This document shows positions 16,724 to 25,585 of a DNA stretch of 64,000 nucleotides, in pieces (position 1 is the first letter of the stretch; each line of letters starts with the position of its first letter). The stretch is from Alphaproteobacteria bacterium (GTDB lineage: Bacteria; Pseudomonadota; Alphaproteobacteria; Micropepsales; Micropepsaceae), in contig SHWE01000001.1 in assembly GCA_009693985.1 (NCBI GenBank), positions 1 through 64,000 of the forward strand, written 5' to 3'. The notes beneath the pieces were generated by a model. The model searched no databases. It was not told the DNA's origin and was given only the letters and a program-made list of their open reading frames with translations. A program made the position numbers and the translations under genes.

Positions 16724-18075
16724 TGGCAAAAAAGGCGGGCGCCATCACCGACATCATCGAGGACGGAGGAGACGCGCATCTCCTGCGCACCATCGGCCCG
16801 TGGCAGATGGCGTTCTACGGCGCCGGGTCGATGCTGGGCGCCGGCATTTACGGTTTGATCGGACAGGCCGCCGGCATCATGGGCTCCGCCGTGTGGCTCG
16901 CCTTCGCGGTCGGGCTTATCGCCGCGCTGCTGACGGGGCTCTCTTATGCGTCGCTCGGCTCGCGTTATCCGCGCGCGGCGGGCGCCGCCTATGTCACGCA
17001 GCGCGCCTATGGTCACGGGCTGTTGACGCATGTGGTGGGTCTGACCGTCGCCTTCGCGGGACTGACCTCGATCGCGGCGGGCGCACGCGTGATCGCCGAA
17101 AATCTCGGGCGTCTGCCGGGCCTCGAGACCTGGCCGCTATTGGGGCTCGCATTTCTCTATCTCTTGGTGCTTGGCGGCATCGTCTATCGCGGCATCCGCG
17201 AATCCATGTGGGTGAACATGGCATGCACGGCGGTCGAAGCGGGCGGGCTGTTGCTCGTGCTCGCCGTCGGCGTGCGCTATTGGGGCTCGGCCGACCTTCT
17301 TGAGTTTCCCGTCAACGGAACCGCTGATTTCTCGGTCGTGATCCTGATCCAAGGCGTCGTGCTGACCTTCTATTCCTTCCTCGGCTTCGAAGACAGTTTC
17401 AACGTCGCCGAAGAGGTGAAGAATCCGCGCCGCAACATCCCGCTCGGCCTTGTCTCGGCGCTTGCGTTCACGGCCTGCATCTATATCGGCGTCGCCATCA
17501 CGGCGGTGTCCGTCGTGCCCTGGCGCGAGCTTGCTGAAGCGCGCGCGCCCTTGGCCGAAGTGATGGCGCGTGCGGCACCGTGGTTTCCGACCTCCGCCTT
17601 CCTCGCCATCACCATTTTCGCCGTCGGCAATACGGGGCTGATCAATTACATCACGACCTCGCGGCTGCTCTACGGCATGGCGCGCGACAAAAGGCTGCCC
17701 GGCATGTTCGCCGCCGTGCACAGAAAGCGGCGGACGCCGCACAAGGCGATCTTCGTTATTTTACTCATCCTTGCCGCGCTGGTTCTTTCCGGCGACATCT
17801 CGCAGCTCGCCTCTGCGACGGTTCTGCTGCTGCTGCTGGTCTTCACCGCCGTCAACGGCTCGCTCGCGGTGCTGAAGCTGCGGCCCGGTGAGCCGAAGGG
17901 CGGCTTCGAGATTCCGATCTTCGTGCCGGCGCTGGGCTCGGTGGTGTGCTTCGCGCTGTTCCTCGCCCGGGTCGGTTCGGGCGATTGGCGCGCGCCCGCC
18001 ATCTCGGTGGCGCTGCTCGTCTTTGTCGTGGTGCTCTATGTTTTCGTCAAACCGAAAGCGCGGAGCACAGTATGA
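16723..18075 (+). CDS. APC-superfamily amino acid permease
   Basis: ATG 16723 overlaps the preceding TGA by one base and gives 450 residues; a longer upstream reading frame is rejected because it lies inside the DUF1194 gene. The sequence has about twelve hydrophobic segments and the APC signatures GAGSMLGAGIYGLIG in TM1, GLSYASLGSRYPRAAGAAYV in TM2-3 and FYSFLGFEDSFNVAEEVKNPRRNIP around residue 225. The last is the classical amino-acid permease E-E-x-x-N-P-x-R motif. It probably imports an amino acid or related amine by proton symport. It closes the operon that starts at 11224 or 13604. Confidence 0.88.
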   Translation: MAKKAGAITDIIEDGGDAHLLRTIGPWQMAFYGAGSMLGAGIYGLIGQAAGIMGSAVWLAFAVGLIAALLTGLSYASLGSRYPRAAGAAYVTQRAYGHGLLTHVVGLTVAFAGLTSIAAGARVIAENLGRLPGLETWPLLGLAFLYLLVLGGIVYRGIRESMWVNMACTAVEAGGLLLVLAVGVRYWGSADLLEFPVNGTADFSVVILIQGVVLTFYSFLGFEDSFNVAEEVKNPRRNIPLGLVSALAFTACIYIGVAITAVSVVPWRELAEARAPLAEVMARAAPWFPTSAFLAITIFAVGNTGLINYITTSRLLYGMARDKRLPGMFAAVHRKRRTPHKAIFVILLILAALVLSGDISQLASATVLLLLLVFTAVNGSLAVLKLRPGEPKGGFEIPIFVPALGSVVCFALFLARVGSGDWRAPAISVALLVFVVVLYVFVKPKARSTV

Positions 18076-18103
18076 GCCCTATGGTTTTAAATCCTCCAAT
18101 TTA

Positions 18104-18839
18104 TCAGGGAGGAGAAAACCTAAGCATTGATGACCTAACAGGAACTTTAATTCGGTACTTTGTTGCTACACCTTCAACCAAAGATAAGAACCAAGGGTTG
18201 GCCTCGGGTGCGACGACAATACTTCGAAGAAGTTTGCCGAGTGGAATTTTTACAAACATGCCAGTTTCCGGTATTGGTTTTTCGAATTCATCGTGAAACC
18301 GATCGATGATGACGCGGACCTCCTTCTCGAAACTGTAAGCTTTCGTCTTATACGCAAATAAATCGGAATACGGATTGATTTACAATTTTGGATTTCGCCA
18401 GTGGTTCACGTATCTTACTTTTTTTAATGGCTAACTCATAGGGAATGCGAGCCGCGTTGATCGTATCGCGCAACTTCTGAACAGTTGTAGTTATAGCGAT
18501 AGAGTTTTCCGAGCGACCATAGATTTTCCACATGGCCATGTTGTCATTGATATTGGCATGCCAGCAATTGAGGAAAACTTTCTCCCGCAGACGCGAATTC
18601 CATTCTCTAGCTGTGAACGAGATCTTGTTAATTTCGTAAGATTTGTCGATGGCCTGCCTTATAGAAGTTGTGAATGCTCCTTCAAATTTATCCTCAAGCT
18701 GATCGCCCCGAATGAAGAAGAGGCGCTGATTATGGATCAGGTCTAGAAATTTTGCCGTGTCGAGGTAACGCCACAAAATGGTGGTTTCATTCAGTTGATC
18801 GTCAACTCTCGCTTTGCCCTTAATAATTAGAGTCATCAC
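18104..18839 (-). pseudogene. Decayed DUF2971 gene in an AT-rich islet
   Basis: From ATG 18839 the frame gives 163 residues with clear DUF2971 motifs (LWRYLDTAKFLDLI, RGDQLEDKFEG, NCWHANINDNMAMWKIYG). At a run of seven A around 18422-18428 the homology moves to another frame. Dropping one A gives KKVRYVNHWRNPKL, then a TAA, then INPYSDLFAYKTKAYSFEKEVRVII and on to LGKLLRSIVVAPEANPWF, ending at the TGA at 18104-18106. The gene thus needs one frameshift and one nonsense reversal to be whole (about 245 codons). Base composition is visibly AT-rich compared with both neighbours, suggesting acquired DNA. DUF2971 proteins occur in defence-like and mobile contexts, but their role is unknown. Confidence 0.8.
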
Positions 18840-18869
18840 TCAATCAGTAACGCCATTCGTATTAATCGT

Positions 18870-19904
18870 CTAAGGCACCATCGCGCCGGTGTAATCGACA
18901 TAGACCGCATAGACCGATGTGCTCGCGGTCATGAACAGCCGGTTCTTCTTTTTGCCGCCGAAGCAGAGATTGGCGCAAGTCTCGGGCAGATGGATTTTTC
19001 CGATCAGCTCGCCATCCGCCGTGTAGCAGCGCACGCCGTCCTCGGCCGGATTGCCGCTGCCGACGCTGCACCAGACATTGCCGTCGGTATCGCAGCGCAC
19101 GCCATCGGTGCCGCCCTGAGAAAAGTCGGCGGGGAAGATCTTTCCGTTGGTCAGCCGTTCGCCGGCGACGTCGAAAACGCGAATGTGGCCCGGTTGGCCC
19201 GGAATGGCCATGACGATGAGATAGAGCTTCTTCTCGTCGGGCGAGAACGCGAGCCCGTTCGGCCGGCCCGCTTCAGGCGTGTAGACCACGCTCGCGCGGC
19301 CTGTGCGCGGATCGAGCCGATAGACGCTCGGCGGCAATTCTAGCGGCGCCTTGCCGGTCGACTCGTAACTGCCGAGCTTGCCGAAGCCCGGATCGGTGAA
19401 CCACACCGCGCCGTCGGCCGACACCACCACGTCATTGGGCGAGTTCAAGAGCTTGCCGTCGAATCTGTCCATCAGCACGGTGATGGCGCCGTCATGCTCG
19501 GTGCGCGTGACGCGGCGCGTGTCGTGCTCGCAGGAGATCAGTCGGCCCTCGCGGTCGCGCGTATGCCCGTTGGAATAGTTGGACGGAGAGCGGAACACGC
19601 TGACATGGCCGTCATCCTCGCTCCACCGCATGATGCGGTTGTTGGGGATGTCGCTCCACAGCAGATAGCCGCCGTCGCGGACATAGACCGGCCCTTCCGC
19701 CCAGTGGAAACCGGTTGCGATGCGCTCGATAGGCGTATTGCCGATACGGCGGAAGGCGCCCGGCTTCACGATTTCCAGGCGCGGATCGGGATAGCGCGTG
19801 CCCGGCAACGGGCCGAGCGGCAAAATCTGCGCCTTGGCGATGGTTCCCGTCGCCACGGCGATGCCTAGCCCTGCGGCGCCCGCCAGGAATGTGCGTCTCT
19901 CCAT
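18870..19904 (-). CDS. Tat-exported SMP-30/gluconolactonase-like lactonase
   Basis: 344 residues from ATG 19904 with GGAGGGG upstream. MERRTFLAGAAGLGIAVA is a Tat signal. The six-bladed propeller carries SMP-30 landmarks: FHWAEGPVYV near residue 65 (the metal-binding Glu), NSPNDVVVSADGAVWFTDP near 150-170 (Asn/Asp), and RPNGLAFSPDEKKLYL near 215 (Asn). These residues bind a divalent cation in gluconolactonases. It probably hydrolyses a lactone in the periplasm. The small gene 19924-20166 is 19 bases upstream on the same strand. Confidence 0.88.
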   Translation of the reverse strand: MERRTFLAGAAGLGIAVATGTIAKAQILPLGPLPGTRYPDPRLEIVKPGAFRRIGNTPIERIATGFHWAEGPVYVRDGGYLLWSDIPNNRIMRWSEDDGHVSVFRSPSNYSNGHTRDREGRLISCEHDTRRVTRTEHDGAITVLMDRFDGKLLNSPNDVVVSADGAVWFTDPGFGKLGSYESTGKAPLELPPSVYRLDPRTGRASVVYTPEAGRPNGLAFSPDEKKLYLIVMAIPGQPGHIRVFDVAGERLTNGKIFPADFSQGGTDGVRCDTDGNVWCSVGSGNPAEDGVRCYTADGELIGKIHLPETCANLCFGGKKKNRLFMTASTSVYAVYVDYTGAMVP

Positions 19905-19923
19905 CGTCCCCTCCGAATGCGGT

Positions 19924-20166
19924 CTATTTCTCTTGCGCGTACCAATGGTCGGGATCGCTCTCGACGACGCGCAGACGGCGCACGGTCAGATCGTCGATCT
20001 CGACATCGTGCAACCGGACCCGCGAGATCGTCAGGCGGCCGATCACCAGCCGGCAGATCGCAAGCGCGCCGATGGCGATGGCGCCGACGGCGAGCGCCCC
20101 CATGGCGGTCGCACCCAGCGCAAGGGCGGGCGCGGCGGCTCCCGACGGCGAAACGTCTCTCGGCAT
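19924..20166 (-). CDS. Small protein with Gly-Ala-Leu/Ile repeats
   Basis: ATG 20166 with GGGAG six bases upstream gives 80 residues; a longer upstream frame is not supported. The middle is a repetitive hydrophobic run of the GALAVGAIAIGALAI type, giving a five-residue periodicity like a pentapeptide or short beta-helix segment. A charged tail RVRLHDVEIDDLTVRRL continues the pattern. No function is recognised. Spacing of 19 bases to the lactonase gene suggests one transcript. Confidence 0.65.
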   Translation of the reverse strand: MPRDVSPSGAAAPALALGATAMGALAVGAIAIGALAICRLVIGRLTISRVRLHDVEIDDLTVRRLRVVESDPDHWYAQEK

Positions 20167-20285
20167 GCTCAACTCCCAAAGATTGTTTTTGGCCCGTGAC
20201 TCCCGGCTGGTCCGATATGAACCCGCCCGCGCAGCGAACGCAAGCATAGGCGGCGCGTGTTTTTTGCGCTAACCGGAAGGCCGGA

Positions 20286-20789
20286 ATGGTAAATTCAACG
20301 GTGGAAAACCCTATGACCTTGAATTTGAGACGCGTGGTGACGGGCCATGATGCGGGCGGCAAGGCGATCGTGCGAATCGATGAACTTTGCAAGAACGTCA
20401 TATCGCGCCGGCCGCGCCATCAAAGCTGCGTCGTGTGGTCGACGGGATCGTTCCCCACCGACAATTCCGGCGATGAGGACGGCGCGGCGCGTGAGCTAGG
20501 TTCGACCGATCCGGGCGGTACGGTGTTTCGCATCGTGCGTTACGAGCCCGGTGTCGCGCCCCGCAATCACCGCACCGATTCCATCGATTACGCGGTCGTG
20601 ATGGCGGGCGAGATCGATATGGAATTGGACGGCGAGGTTGTGCATCTGAAACAGGGCGATGTGATCGTCCAGCGCGGCACCATCCACAATTGGGTCAATC
20701 GCGGGACGGAGGCGTGCGTCATCGCCTTCGTGCTGGTGGCGGCGCGTCCGGTCGAACGCAGCGGACAGGTGCTGAACGCGACCGGCTAG
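20286..20789 (+). CDS. Small cytoplasmic cupin
   Basis: 167 residues from ATG 20286 (GGAAGG upstream); a second ATG at 20313 would give the common MTLNLRRVVTGHD start and may be the true one. The cupin fold shows VAPRNHRTDSIDYAVVMAGEIDMELDG (motif 1, with H and D in place of the usual H-x-H) and GDVIVQRGTIHNWVNRG (motif 2, H). Proteins of this type are frequent in aromatic and steroid catabolic regions, without an assigned reaction. Its TAG overlaps the stop of the convergent serine hydrolase remnant. Confidence 0.8.
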   Translation: MVNSTVENPMTLNLRRVVTGHDAGGKAIVRIDELCKNVISRRPRHQSCVVWSTGSFPTDNSGDEDGAARELGSTDPGGTVFRIVRYEPGVAPRNHRTDSIDYAVVMAGEIDMELDGEVVHLKQGDVIVQRGTIHNWVNRGTEACVIAFVLVAARPVERSGQVLNATG

Positions 20790-21862
20790 GGCTGGACCAA
20801 CGGCGCGATCATGCCGCAGACGGAGACGGGCGAGTAGGGCGCGATGTCCTTGCCCATCGCGGCCGGCATGAAACCGTTCGCCACCAGATCGTGCAGCATG
20901 CAGATATAGCCGTCATCGACCGAACGCGTTGTCGAATCCGAGGTAATGATCACGGTCAGCGCGAGATCGGGAACCACGTAAAGCATCTGCCCGCCGAAGC
21001 CCCAGCCGAAATACACGGGGTGCCCATAGGCTTCGGCGATGAACCAGCCATAGCCATAGCCGTTGCCACGCCGGTCGCTCCCCTGCGGCGTCCATGAGGC
21101 GCGGATCCAGTCTTCCGACAAAATGCGCTGGCCGCTCACGACGCCGCCATTGCGATAGAGCTCGGCGAATTTGAACAAAGCGCGCGGGGACAGCGCCATC
21201 TCGTTGCCGCCGAAATAGATGCCTTGCGGATCGCGCGTCCACCCAGGGATGTCGATGCCGAGCGGCTTGCCCAGCCATTCGCGCGCCAGCTCCCAGGTGC
21301 TCTTGCCCGATGCCTCGGTCAGCACTGCCGACAACAAATGCGTGTTGCCGGTCGAATACATGAAGCCGCCACCCGGCTCGTCGAGGAAAGTCCGCGTCAA
21401 TGCGAAGTTCACCTAGTTCGGGCTCATCACCCAGCGGCCGTAATTCTGCCGCCCCGACGTACGCTCGAGACCGGAGCGCATCGACATCAGATGATCGAGC
21501 GTGATGGCCCCAACCTTGGGATCGAGCTTCGCAGGCGCGCGGCTTTTGAGCAGCGGCAGCATCTTCTCGTTCGCGGCTTTAATGACGCCCTTCTCGATGG
21601 CGATACCGACCAGCGCGTCGATGATCGTCTTCGATGCCGATTTGATGTTGACGGGCCGGTCAAGATTAGGGCCGCGCACCACCTTCTCAACGGCAGGCTT
21701 GCCGTCGCGGGCGACGATCAGCGCATGAAGCCGTGGCAGGGCGCTCGCGCGCTCCACCGTCTGCGCCAGCTTTTCGGAATCGAAGGGTGCGTCAGCCGCG
21801 CCGGCCGGCACGAGCCAGAGCGATACGATCAATAAGGGCGCGAGAAAGGCGAGGCGGGACAT
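20786..21862 (-). pseudogene. Class C beta-lactamase-like serine hydrolase split by one amber codon
   Basis: Two frames in perfect register, 21862-21413 and 21412-20786, are separated only by TAG at 21413-21415. Together they make a normal ~358-residue serine hydrolase: signal peptide, nucleophile SASKTIIDALVGIA (S-x-x-K) near residue 75, FMYSTGNTHLLSAVL in place of the Y-x-N motif, and the C-terminal WGFGGQMLYVVPDL (H/G-G-x) region. The break falls in MSPN-stop-VNFALTRTFLDEPGG, where family members often have a Trp, so TGG to TAG is the simplest history. No frameshift or other damage is seen, which means the event is recent, an assembly error, or suppressed. Confidence 0.82.
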
Positions 21863-22008
21863 GGGCTGAGTTTGCGTGGGGCCGTGCTTCTGTCAACCTT
21901 GAGCGGCTTCAGTTTCGCTTGATGGTTCGTGAGGGCGCGGCGCCCCTCGCCGGGCATCGAAAATGGCCTTACTATGCCGCCCATTCTTGAGACCATCAGG
22001 GGGCGCCC

Positions 22009-23553
22009 ATGTCCATCTCGTTTCGCGTGACCGCCATCGCCGCGTTGCTTGCGGGCACCAGTCTCGCCGTGGACGCCGCGCCCCGCAACGCGACCGAATC
22101 TCGAATCACCGCGATCAGCGTGGCGGGCTCGCAACCGGTCGGCACCTATAATGGCGTCCGCTATTCGCGGACATTCGGAACGGTCACAGGAATCGTCGAT
22201 CCGAGCGAAGATGTGGTCGGGCTCGCGGGCGTCAAGAAGAACGCGCAGCGCCAGTTCGAATACACCACCGAGTTCGAGATCATCGCGCCTGCGGCCGGCC
22301 AGCCCGCCAACGAAGTCATCTTCATCGACTCCGAAAATCGCGGCAACGCCGTGATGCTCAACCTCATCAACGAGGCCGGTATGCAGGGCCCGCCGATGGC
22401 GGCGCGTTTCCGCGAAGGCCTGGGCAACGGTTTCCTCCAGCGCCACGCGACGTCTTACGCGCGCGTGCAATGGCAGGTGAAGATTTCCAAGGACGTGCCC
22501 GAAACCGCCCAAGGCATCGGCCTTGTCATCATGCGCGATTTCGCGCGGGCGCTGGGCGGCCACACCACGGCGCCGTCCGGCTACGCGCCCGCCATCTATC
22601 AGAAGATGATCCTGGGCGGAAAATCGCAGAGCTCGTGGTTCGTGAATTCCTTCATCGCCGAAGGATTCAATGTCGAGCCGATCACCGGCAAGGGCATCTT
22701 CCAGGGCGCGCTGTCGGTCGACGGCATCGGCCATTGGATGGCGCTGAACAAATACGCCGCCCGGAACAACGAGACGCAGCATCCCTATATCAAGCCCGAT
22801 GCGGCGCCGCTGACGCGGACCGAAATGTTAAGCCGTCCGGCGAGCGATCCCATCTTCATCGATACGGCGGCCTATACGGATTTCTACCGGCTGCGCGCCG
22901 GACTTACTTCGGCCGCGACGACGACGGCGAAATATCGCCGCTACGACATTCCGGGGCCGCACAGCCAGCAGCGTCCGCCGGTGACGAAAGAGACCTTCGA
23001 AGATTGCAACAACGGCCAGATGGTGCCGCTCAATCCGATCTTCATGTCGCCCTATATCCGCGCGCAAGTTCTGGGACTCGAAAAGGCGATGGGCGTGAAA
23101 GCCGCGCAAACGGGGCCGTCGTTGCCGCCGTCGGCGCCGTTCGAGCTTGGCCCCGCGCCGACGTCGCTTGCGAATTTCAATCCGCTCAAAGGCGCCGATG
23201 TGAAGGTGCCGCGCGTGGACGCCAACAACATGCCGCTCGGCGGCGTGCGCTTCCCCGACGCGGAATATCCGCTGGGCAAACCGCTGCCAGTGTCGCTGGC
23301 GCCGGTGATCACCACCTCGATCGACAACACTTGCGGCAATCGCGGCGCCTGGCAGCCCTTCACGGCCGTAGAGCTGAACGCGAAATATGGCTCCAAAGAG
23401 AAATATATCGCCCTCTATCGCACGGGCATCCAAAAACTGGTCGGGCAGGGCTTTCTGCTGGCCGAAGACGAGAAGGCGATGCTCGACTACGCATCCTATC
23501 TCTGGGATCACGCGGAGAATTATCTCGTCGCGGACAAGCAGGCCGCACGCTAA
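22009..23553 (+). CDS. Exported alpha/beta hydrolase-domain protein (second Abhydrolase_10)
   Basis: 514 residues from ATG 22009, with AGGGGG seven bases before. A signal peptide ends near LAVDAA. The layout follows the 4881-6905 protein: EVIFIDSENRGNAVM near residue 105, GFLQRHATSYARVQWQ near 140, and GGKSQSSWFVNSFI near 205 carrying the presumed nucleophile Ser. TSIDNTCGNRGAWQPF near 435 is also conserved. The substrate is unknown. The gene stands alone between a divergent hydrolase remnant and a convergent pilin gene. Confidence 0.8.
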   Translation: MSISFRVTAIAALLAGTSLAVDAAPRNATESRITAISVAGSQPVGTYNGVRYSRTFGTVTGIVDPSEDVVGLAGVKKNAQRQFEYTTEFEIIAPAAGQPANEVIFIDSENRGNAVMLNLINEAGMQGPPMAARFREGLGNGFLQRHATSYARVQWQVKISKDVPETAQGIGLVIMRDFARALGGHTTAPSGYAPAIYQKMILGGKSQSSWFVNSFIAEGFNVEPITGKGIFQGALSVDGIGHWMALNKYAARNNETQHPYIKPDAAPLTRTEMLSRPASDPIFIDTAAYTDFYRLRAGLTSAATTTAKYRRYDIPGPHSQQRPPVTKETFEDCNNGQMVPLNPIFMSPYIRAQVLGLEKAMGVKAAQTGPSLPPSAPFELGPAPTSLANFNPLKGADVKVPRVDANNMPLGGVRFPDAEYPLGKPLPVSLAPVITTSIDNTCGNRGAWQPFTAVELNAKYGSKEKYIALYRTGIQKLVGQGFLLAEDEKAMLDYASYLWDHAENYLVADKQAAR

Positions 23554-23560
23554 AGCGAAA

Positions 23561-23593
23561 TCCCGCGAGGCCCCACGCCCCGCGGGATTCTCG
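23561..23593. terminator. Inverted repeat between convergent genes
   Basis: AATCCCGCG and CGCGGGATT (about 23560-23568 and 23583-23592) flank a short GC loop between the stop of the hydrolase (23553) and the stop of the pilin (23605). T-runs are weak. It is probably a shared 3' stem that ends both transcripts. Confidence 0.5.
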
Positions 23594-23604
23594 CGAGGTC
23601 TCGA

Positions 23605-23772
23605 CTACGGGTTGATCGCAGTCGAGGTCGAATTCAACGTCGTTTTCAGCGAGCCGCCGACGGAGTTCACCGCGGCGATGATGGCGACGGCGATGCCCGC
23701 CGCGATGAGGCCGTATTCGATGGCCGTCGCGCCGGATTCATCCTTCAGAAAATTCCTCACGAATTTTCTCAT
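23605..23772 (-). CDS. Flp/Fap-type pilin (orphan)
   Basis: The start at ATG 23772 follows GAGGATT and gives 55 residues. The sequence is a canonical Flp prepilin: a short basic leader (MRKFVRNFLKDESGA), the TadV/prepilin-peptidase cleavage region before ATAIEYGLIAAGIAVAIIA with Glu at +5, and a short Ser/Thr tail. Flp pilins are assembled by the Tad system into adhesive pili. No tad or cpa genes are present nearby, so the assembly machinery must be elsewhere. Confidence 0.9.
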   Translation of the reverse strand: MRKFVRNFLKDESGATAIEYGLIAAGIAVAIIAAVNSVGGSLKTTLNSTSTAINP

Positions 23773-23889
23773 GTCCAATCCTCGATTGAGTGAGCGTTGA
23801 TTCGTAGTGGAAAGGTTCTGACGAGACGGAAATTCCGCCGCGCGCATTTGATCGGTGTTCTAATCAAATCGGGTTCGCTAAAAAGCGCT

Positions 23890-24996
23890 TCAATTCCTGA
23901 CGTCTTGCAGGAACCATTCGGTGGGAATTTCGCGCCCTAAGCCTGCTTTCTTCGCCAGCTCGTAGACCTTGCCGGCGACGGCGAAGAATTGCGCCCCTTG
24001 CAGATTGCCGCGCTCGGAAAAGGTGATCTGGTCGCGATTGGTGCGGCCCTTGGCTTTTCCTTGCACGACGAGGTCGGCCAAATTCACGCATCTGTCCGCC
24101 AGCAGCACGCCATGCGAGCGGCGTTTCCTGCCGTCGCCATGCTTCTGGCGGTCGGGCCGCGCCTCCCAACCGATATGTTCGTCGTCGAGCGTCAAATCGG
24201 GACGGCTGGTCGGATTGGGCGCGCTGCCGAAGCGCAAATAGACGTCGATGCGCTTCAGCGTTTCCGCGTCGGGCACGCCGCTGCCGCCGATATTGACGAC
24301 ATGGGTGCCCTTTTCGAGGCGCGTGCCGTCGAGCACCGGCACGGCGGAATCGGTGACGGCGGCGACGATGTGCGCGCCCTTGTAGATATCCTCCGGCCGG
24401 TCGCAGACTTTCACCTCGATGCCATGCGCTTCCGCCATCTCGGCGCCGAAGCGCTCGCGGTTCGCCTTGGTCGGGCTGAACACCTGTAATTTTTTGATTT
24501 TGCGCACCTCGGTGAACGCCAGCATATGGGTGTGCGCCATGCCGCCCGAACCGAGCATACCGACCACTTCGGCGTCCTCGTTCGCCATATATTTCACGCC
24601 GATACCGGAATCCGCACCCACCCGCATGTGTTGCAGCACGCCGTCATTGAGGAAGGCAAGCGGCTCGCCATTGTCGATGGAGGTGAGGAGGATCAGCCCG
24701 CAGAAGAGGCCCGGCCGCGAGCAATATTTCTCCTGCGTGATGACGCCGTTATAGCTCTTCTCATAGACGATGTCGGACTTCATGCGGATGGCGAAATAGC
24801 CCGAGGTCGAGCCGCCTTCCATCGAGCCCCATTGGTAATTCTTGGCCGGGTCCTTGGTCGGAATGCGGATGTCGATGCGTGGACGGCAGACCGCCTCTTT
24901 CGAAGCGATCTGAAGATAGGATTCTTCCAGCGCCGCGATGGTGTCCGCCATCGTCAGCACTTTGGTCACGTCGTCATTGTTGATGATGAGCGTCAT
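23890..24996 (-). CDS. Ornithine cyclodeaminase/mu-crystallin family dehydrogenase
   Basis: 368 residues from ATG 24996. The family signature includes ADTIAALEESYLQIA near residue 20, LQHMRVGADSGIGVKYM near 120-135 and the Rossmann motif VGMLGSGGMAHTHMLAF near 145-160. IVAAVTDSAVPVLDG near 215 corresponds to the usual T-x-S-x-x-P-v-l stretch. Members deaminate ornithine, reduce pyrroline carboxylates or other ketimines, or oxidise opine-like compounds. The product is longer than typical (about 320) and has a basic loop (RPDRQKHGDGRKRR). The specific reaction cannot be assigned. Confidence 0.85.
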   Translation of the reverse strand: MTLIINNDDVTKVLTMADTIAALEESYLQIASKEAVCRPRIDIRIPTKDPAKNYQWGSMEGGSTSGYFAIRMKSDIVYEKSYNGVITQEKYCSRPGLFCGLILLTSIDNGEPLAFLNDGVLQHMRVGADSGIGVKYMANEDAEVVGMLGSGGMAHTHMLAFTEVRKIKKLQVFSPTKANRERFGAEMAEAHGIEVKVCDRPEDIYKGAHIVAAVTDSAVPVLDGTRLEKGTHVVNIGGSGVPDAETLKRIDVYLRFGSAPNPTSRPDLTLDDEHIGWEARPDRQKHGDGRKRRSHGVLLADRCVNLADLVVQGKAKGRTNRDQITFSERGNLQGAQFFAVAGKVYELAKKAGLGREIPTEWFLQDVRN

Positions 24997-25015
24997 GGCG
25001 TGTATCTTTCACCGT

Positions 25016-25119
25016 GGCCGGCCTCCGAGCCGGCCATCCAGTACGCGCGCGTCTGCGCGCGAAAGAGTTCTCTCTGCCTGCTGACGCAGGCAGGCTGGGT
25101 GGCCGGGTCAAGCCCGGCC
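25016..25119. repeat. Intergenic palindromic repeat cluster
   Basis: Between two leftward genes lie several short hairpins in a row: GGCCGGC/GCCGGCC (25016-25035), GCGCGC pairs near 25043-25058, TGCCTG/CAGGCA near 25077-25091 and GGCCGGGTCAAGCCCGGCC (25101-25119). The last resembles the mosaic palindromic repeats found many times in alphaproteobacterial genomes, and a related GGCCCG/CGGGCC element sits at 33484-33600. Confidence 0.6.
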
Positions 25120-25132
25120 ATGGTGAGTAATG

Positions 25133-25552
25133 TCACGGGTCGACGGTGATGGTGACCTTGTCGGACACGACCGGCGGCGTGTGCAACACATGACCGCCAT
25201 CGGCGAGCGCCAGCTCCAGCACATGGTTGCCGGCCGGAAGCGGCACGGAGACTTCGGTTTGTCCGCGGCCGAAATGCATGTGCGCCATGTCCATCGGGAT
25301 CGGAATGCCGGGCATCGCCGAGGCGCCATCGACGATCAGATGATGATGGCCGGTGCCGGGATTGGTGGAGCCGGCGGGCGCGATGCCCATGGCCGAAAGG
25401 CCGAACTGGATCAGCACAGGGCTTTTCACGTGGTCGCCATTTTTCAGATTGATGAAATAGACCTTCGCGCCCGGCAGCGATTCGGTCGCCATCACGGCGG
25501 CGCCCGTCGCGAATGTGGCGACCAGCGCCACGGCAAAAGCTTTCAGTCTCAT
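25133..25552 (-). CDS. Secreted DUF4399 protein
   Basis: ATG 25552 is preceded by TGGAGGG; the nine extra codons upstream are unlikely to be used. The 139-residue product has a signal peptide and the DUF4399 pattern VYFINLKNGDHVKSPVLIQFGLSAMGI followed by GTGHHHLIVDG near residue 70 and LADGGHVLHTPPVVSDKVTI near 120. The His-rich turn suggests metal binding, although no biochemical role is established. It follows the bicupin 25586-26806 on the same strand at 33 bases and may be co-transcribed. Confidence 0.85.
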   Translation of the reverse strand: MRLKAFAVALVATFATGAAVMATESLPGAKVYFINLKNGDHVKSPVLIQFGLSAMGIAPAGSTNPGTGHHHLIVDGASAMPGIPIPMDMAHMHFGRGQTEVSVPLPAGNHVLELALADGGHVLHTPPVVSDKVTITVDP

Positions 25553-25585
25553 AGAACCCTCCAATCGAGATTTCGTCACTTTATA

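Noticed and set aside
18072-18296. Possible 74-codon rightward gene overlapping the permease stop by ATGA
   Set aside because: The opposite strand of the same bases encodes the recognisable C-terminal half of DUF2971, so this frame is a shadow.
25016-25119. CRISPR-like array of short repeats
   Set aside because: The hairpins are of different sequence and uneven spacing, with no constant repeat or unique spacers; no cas genes nearby.
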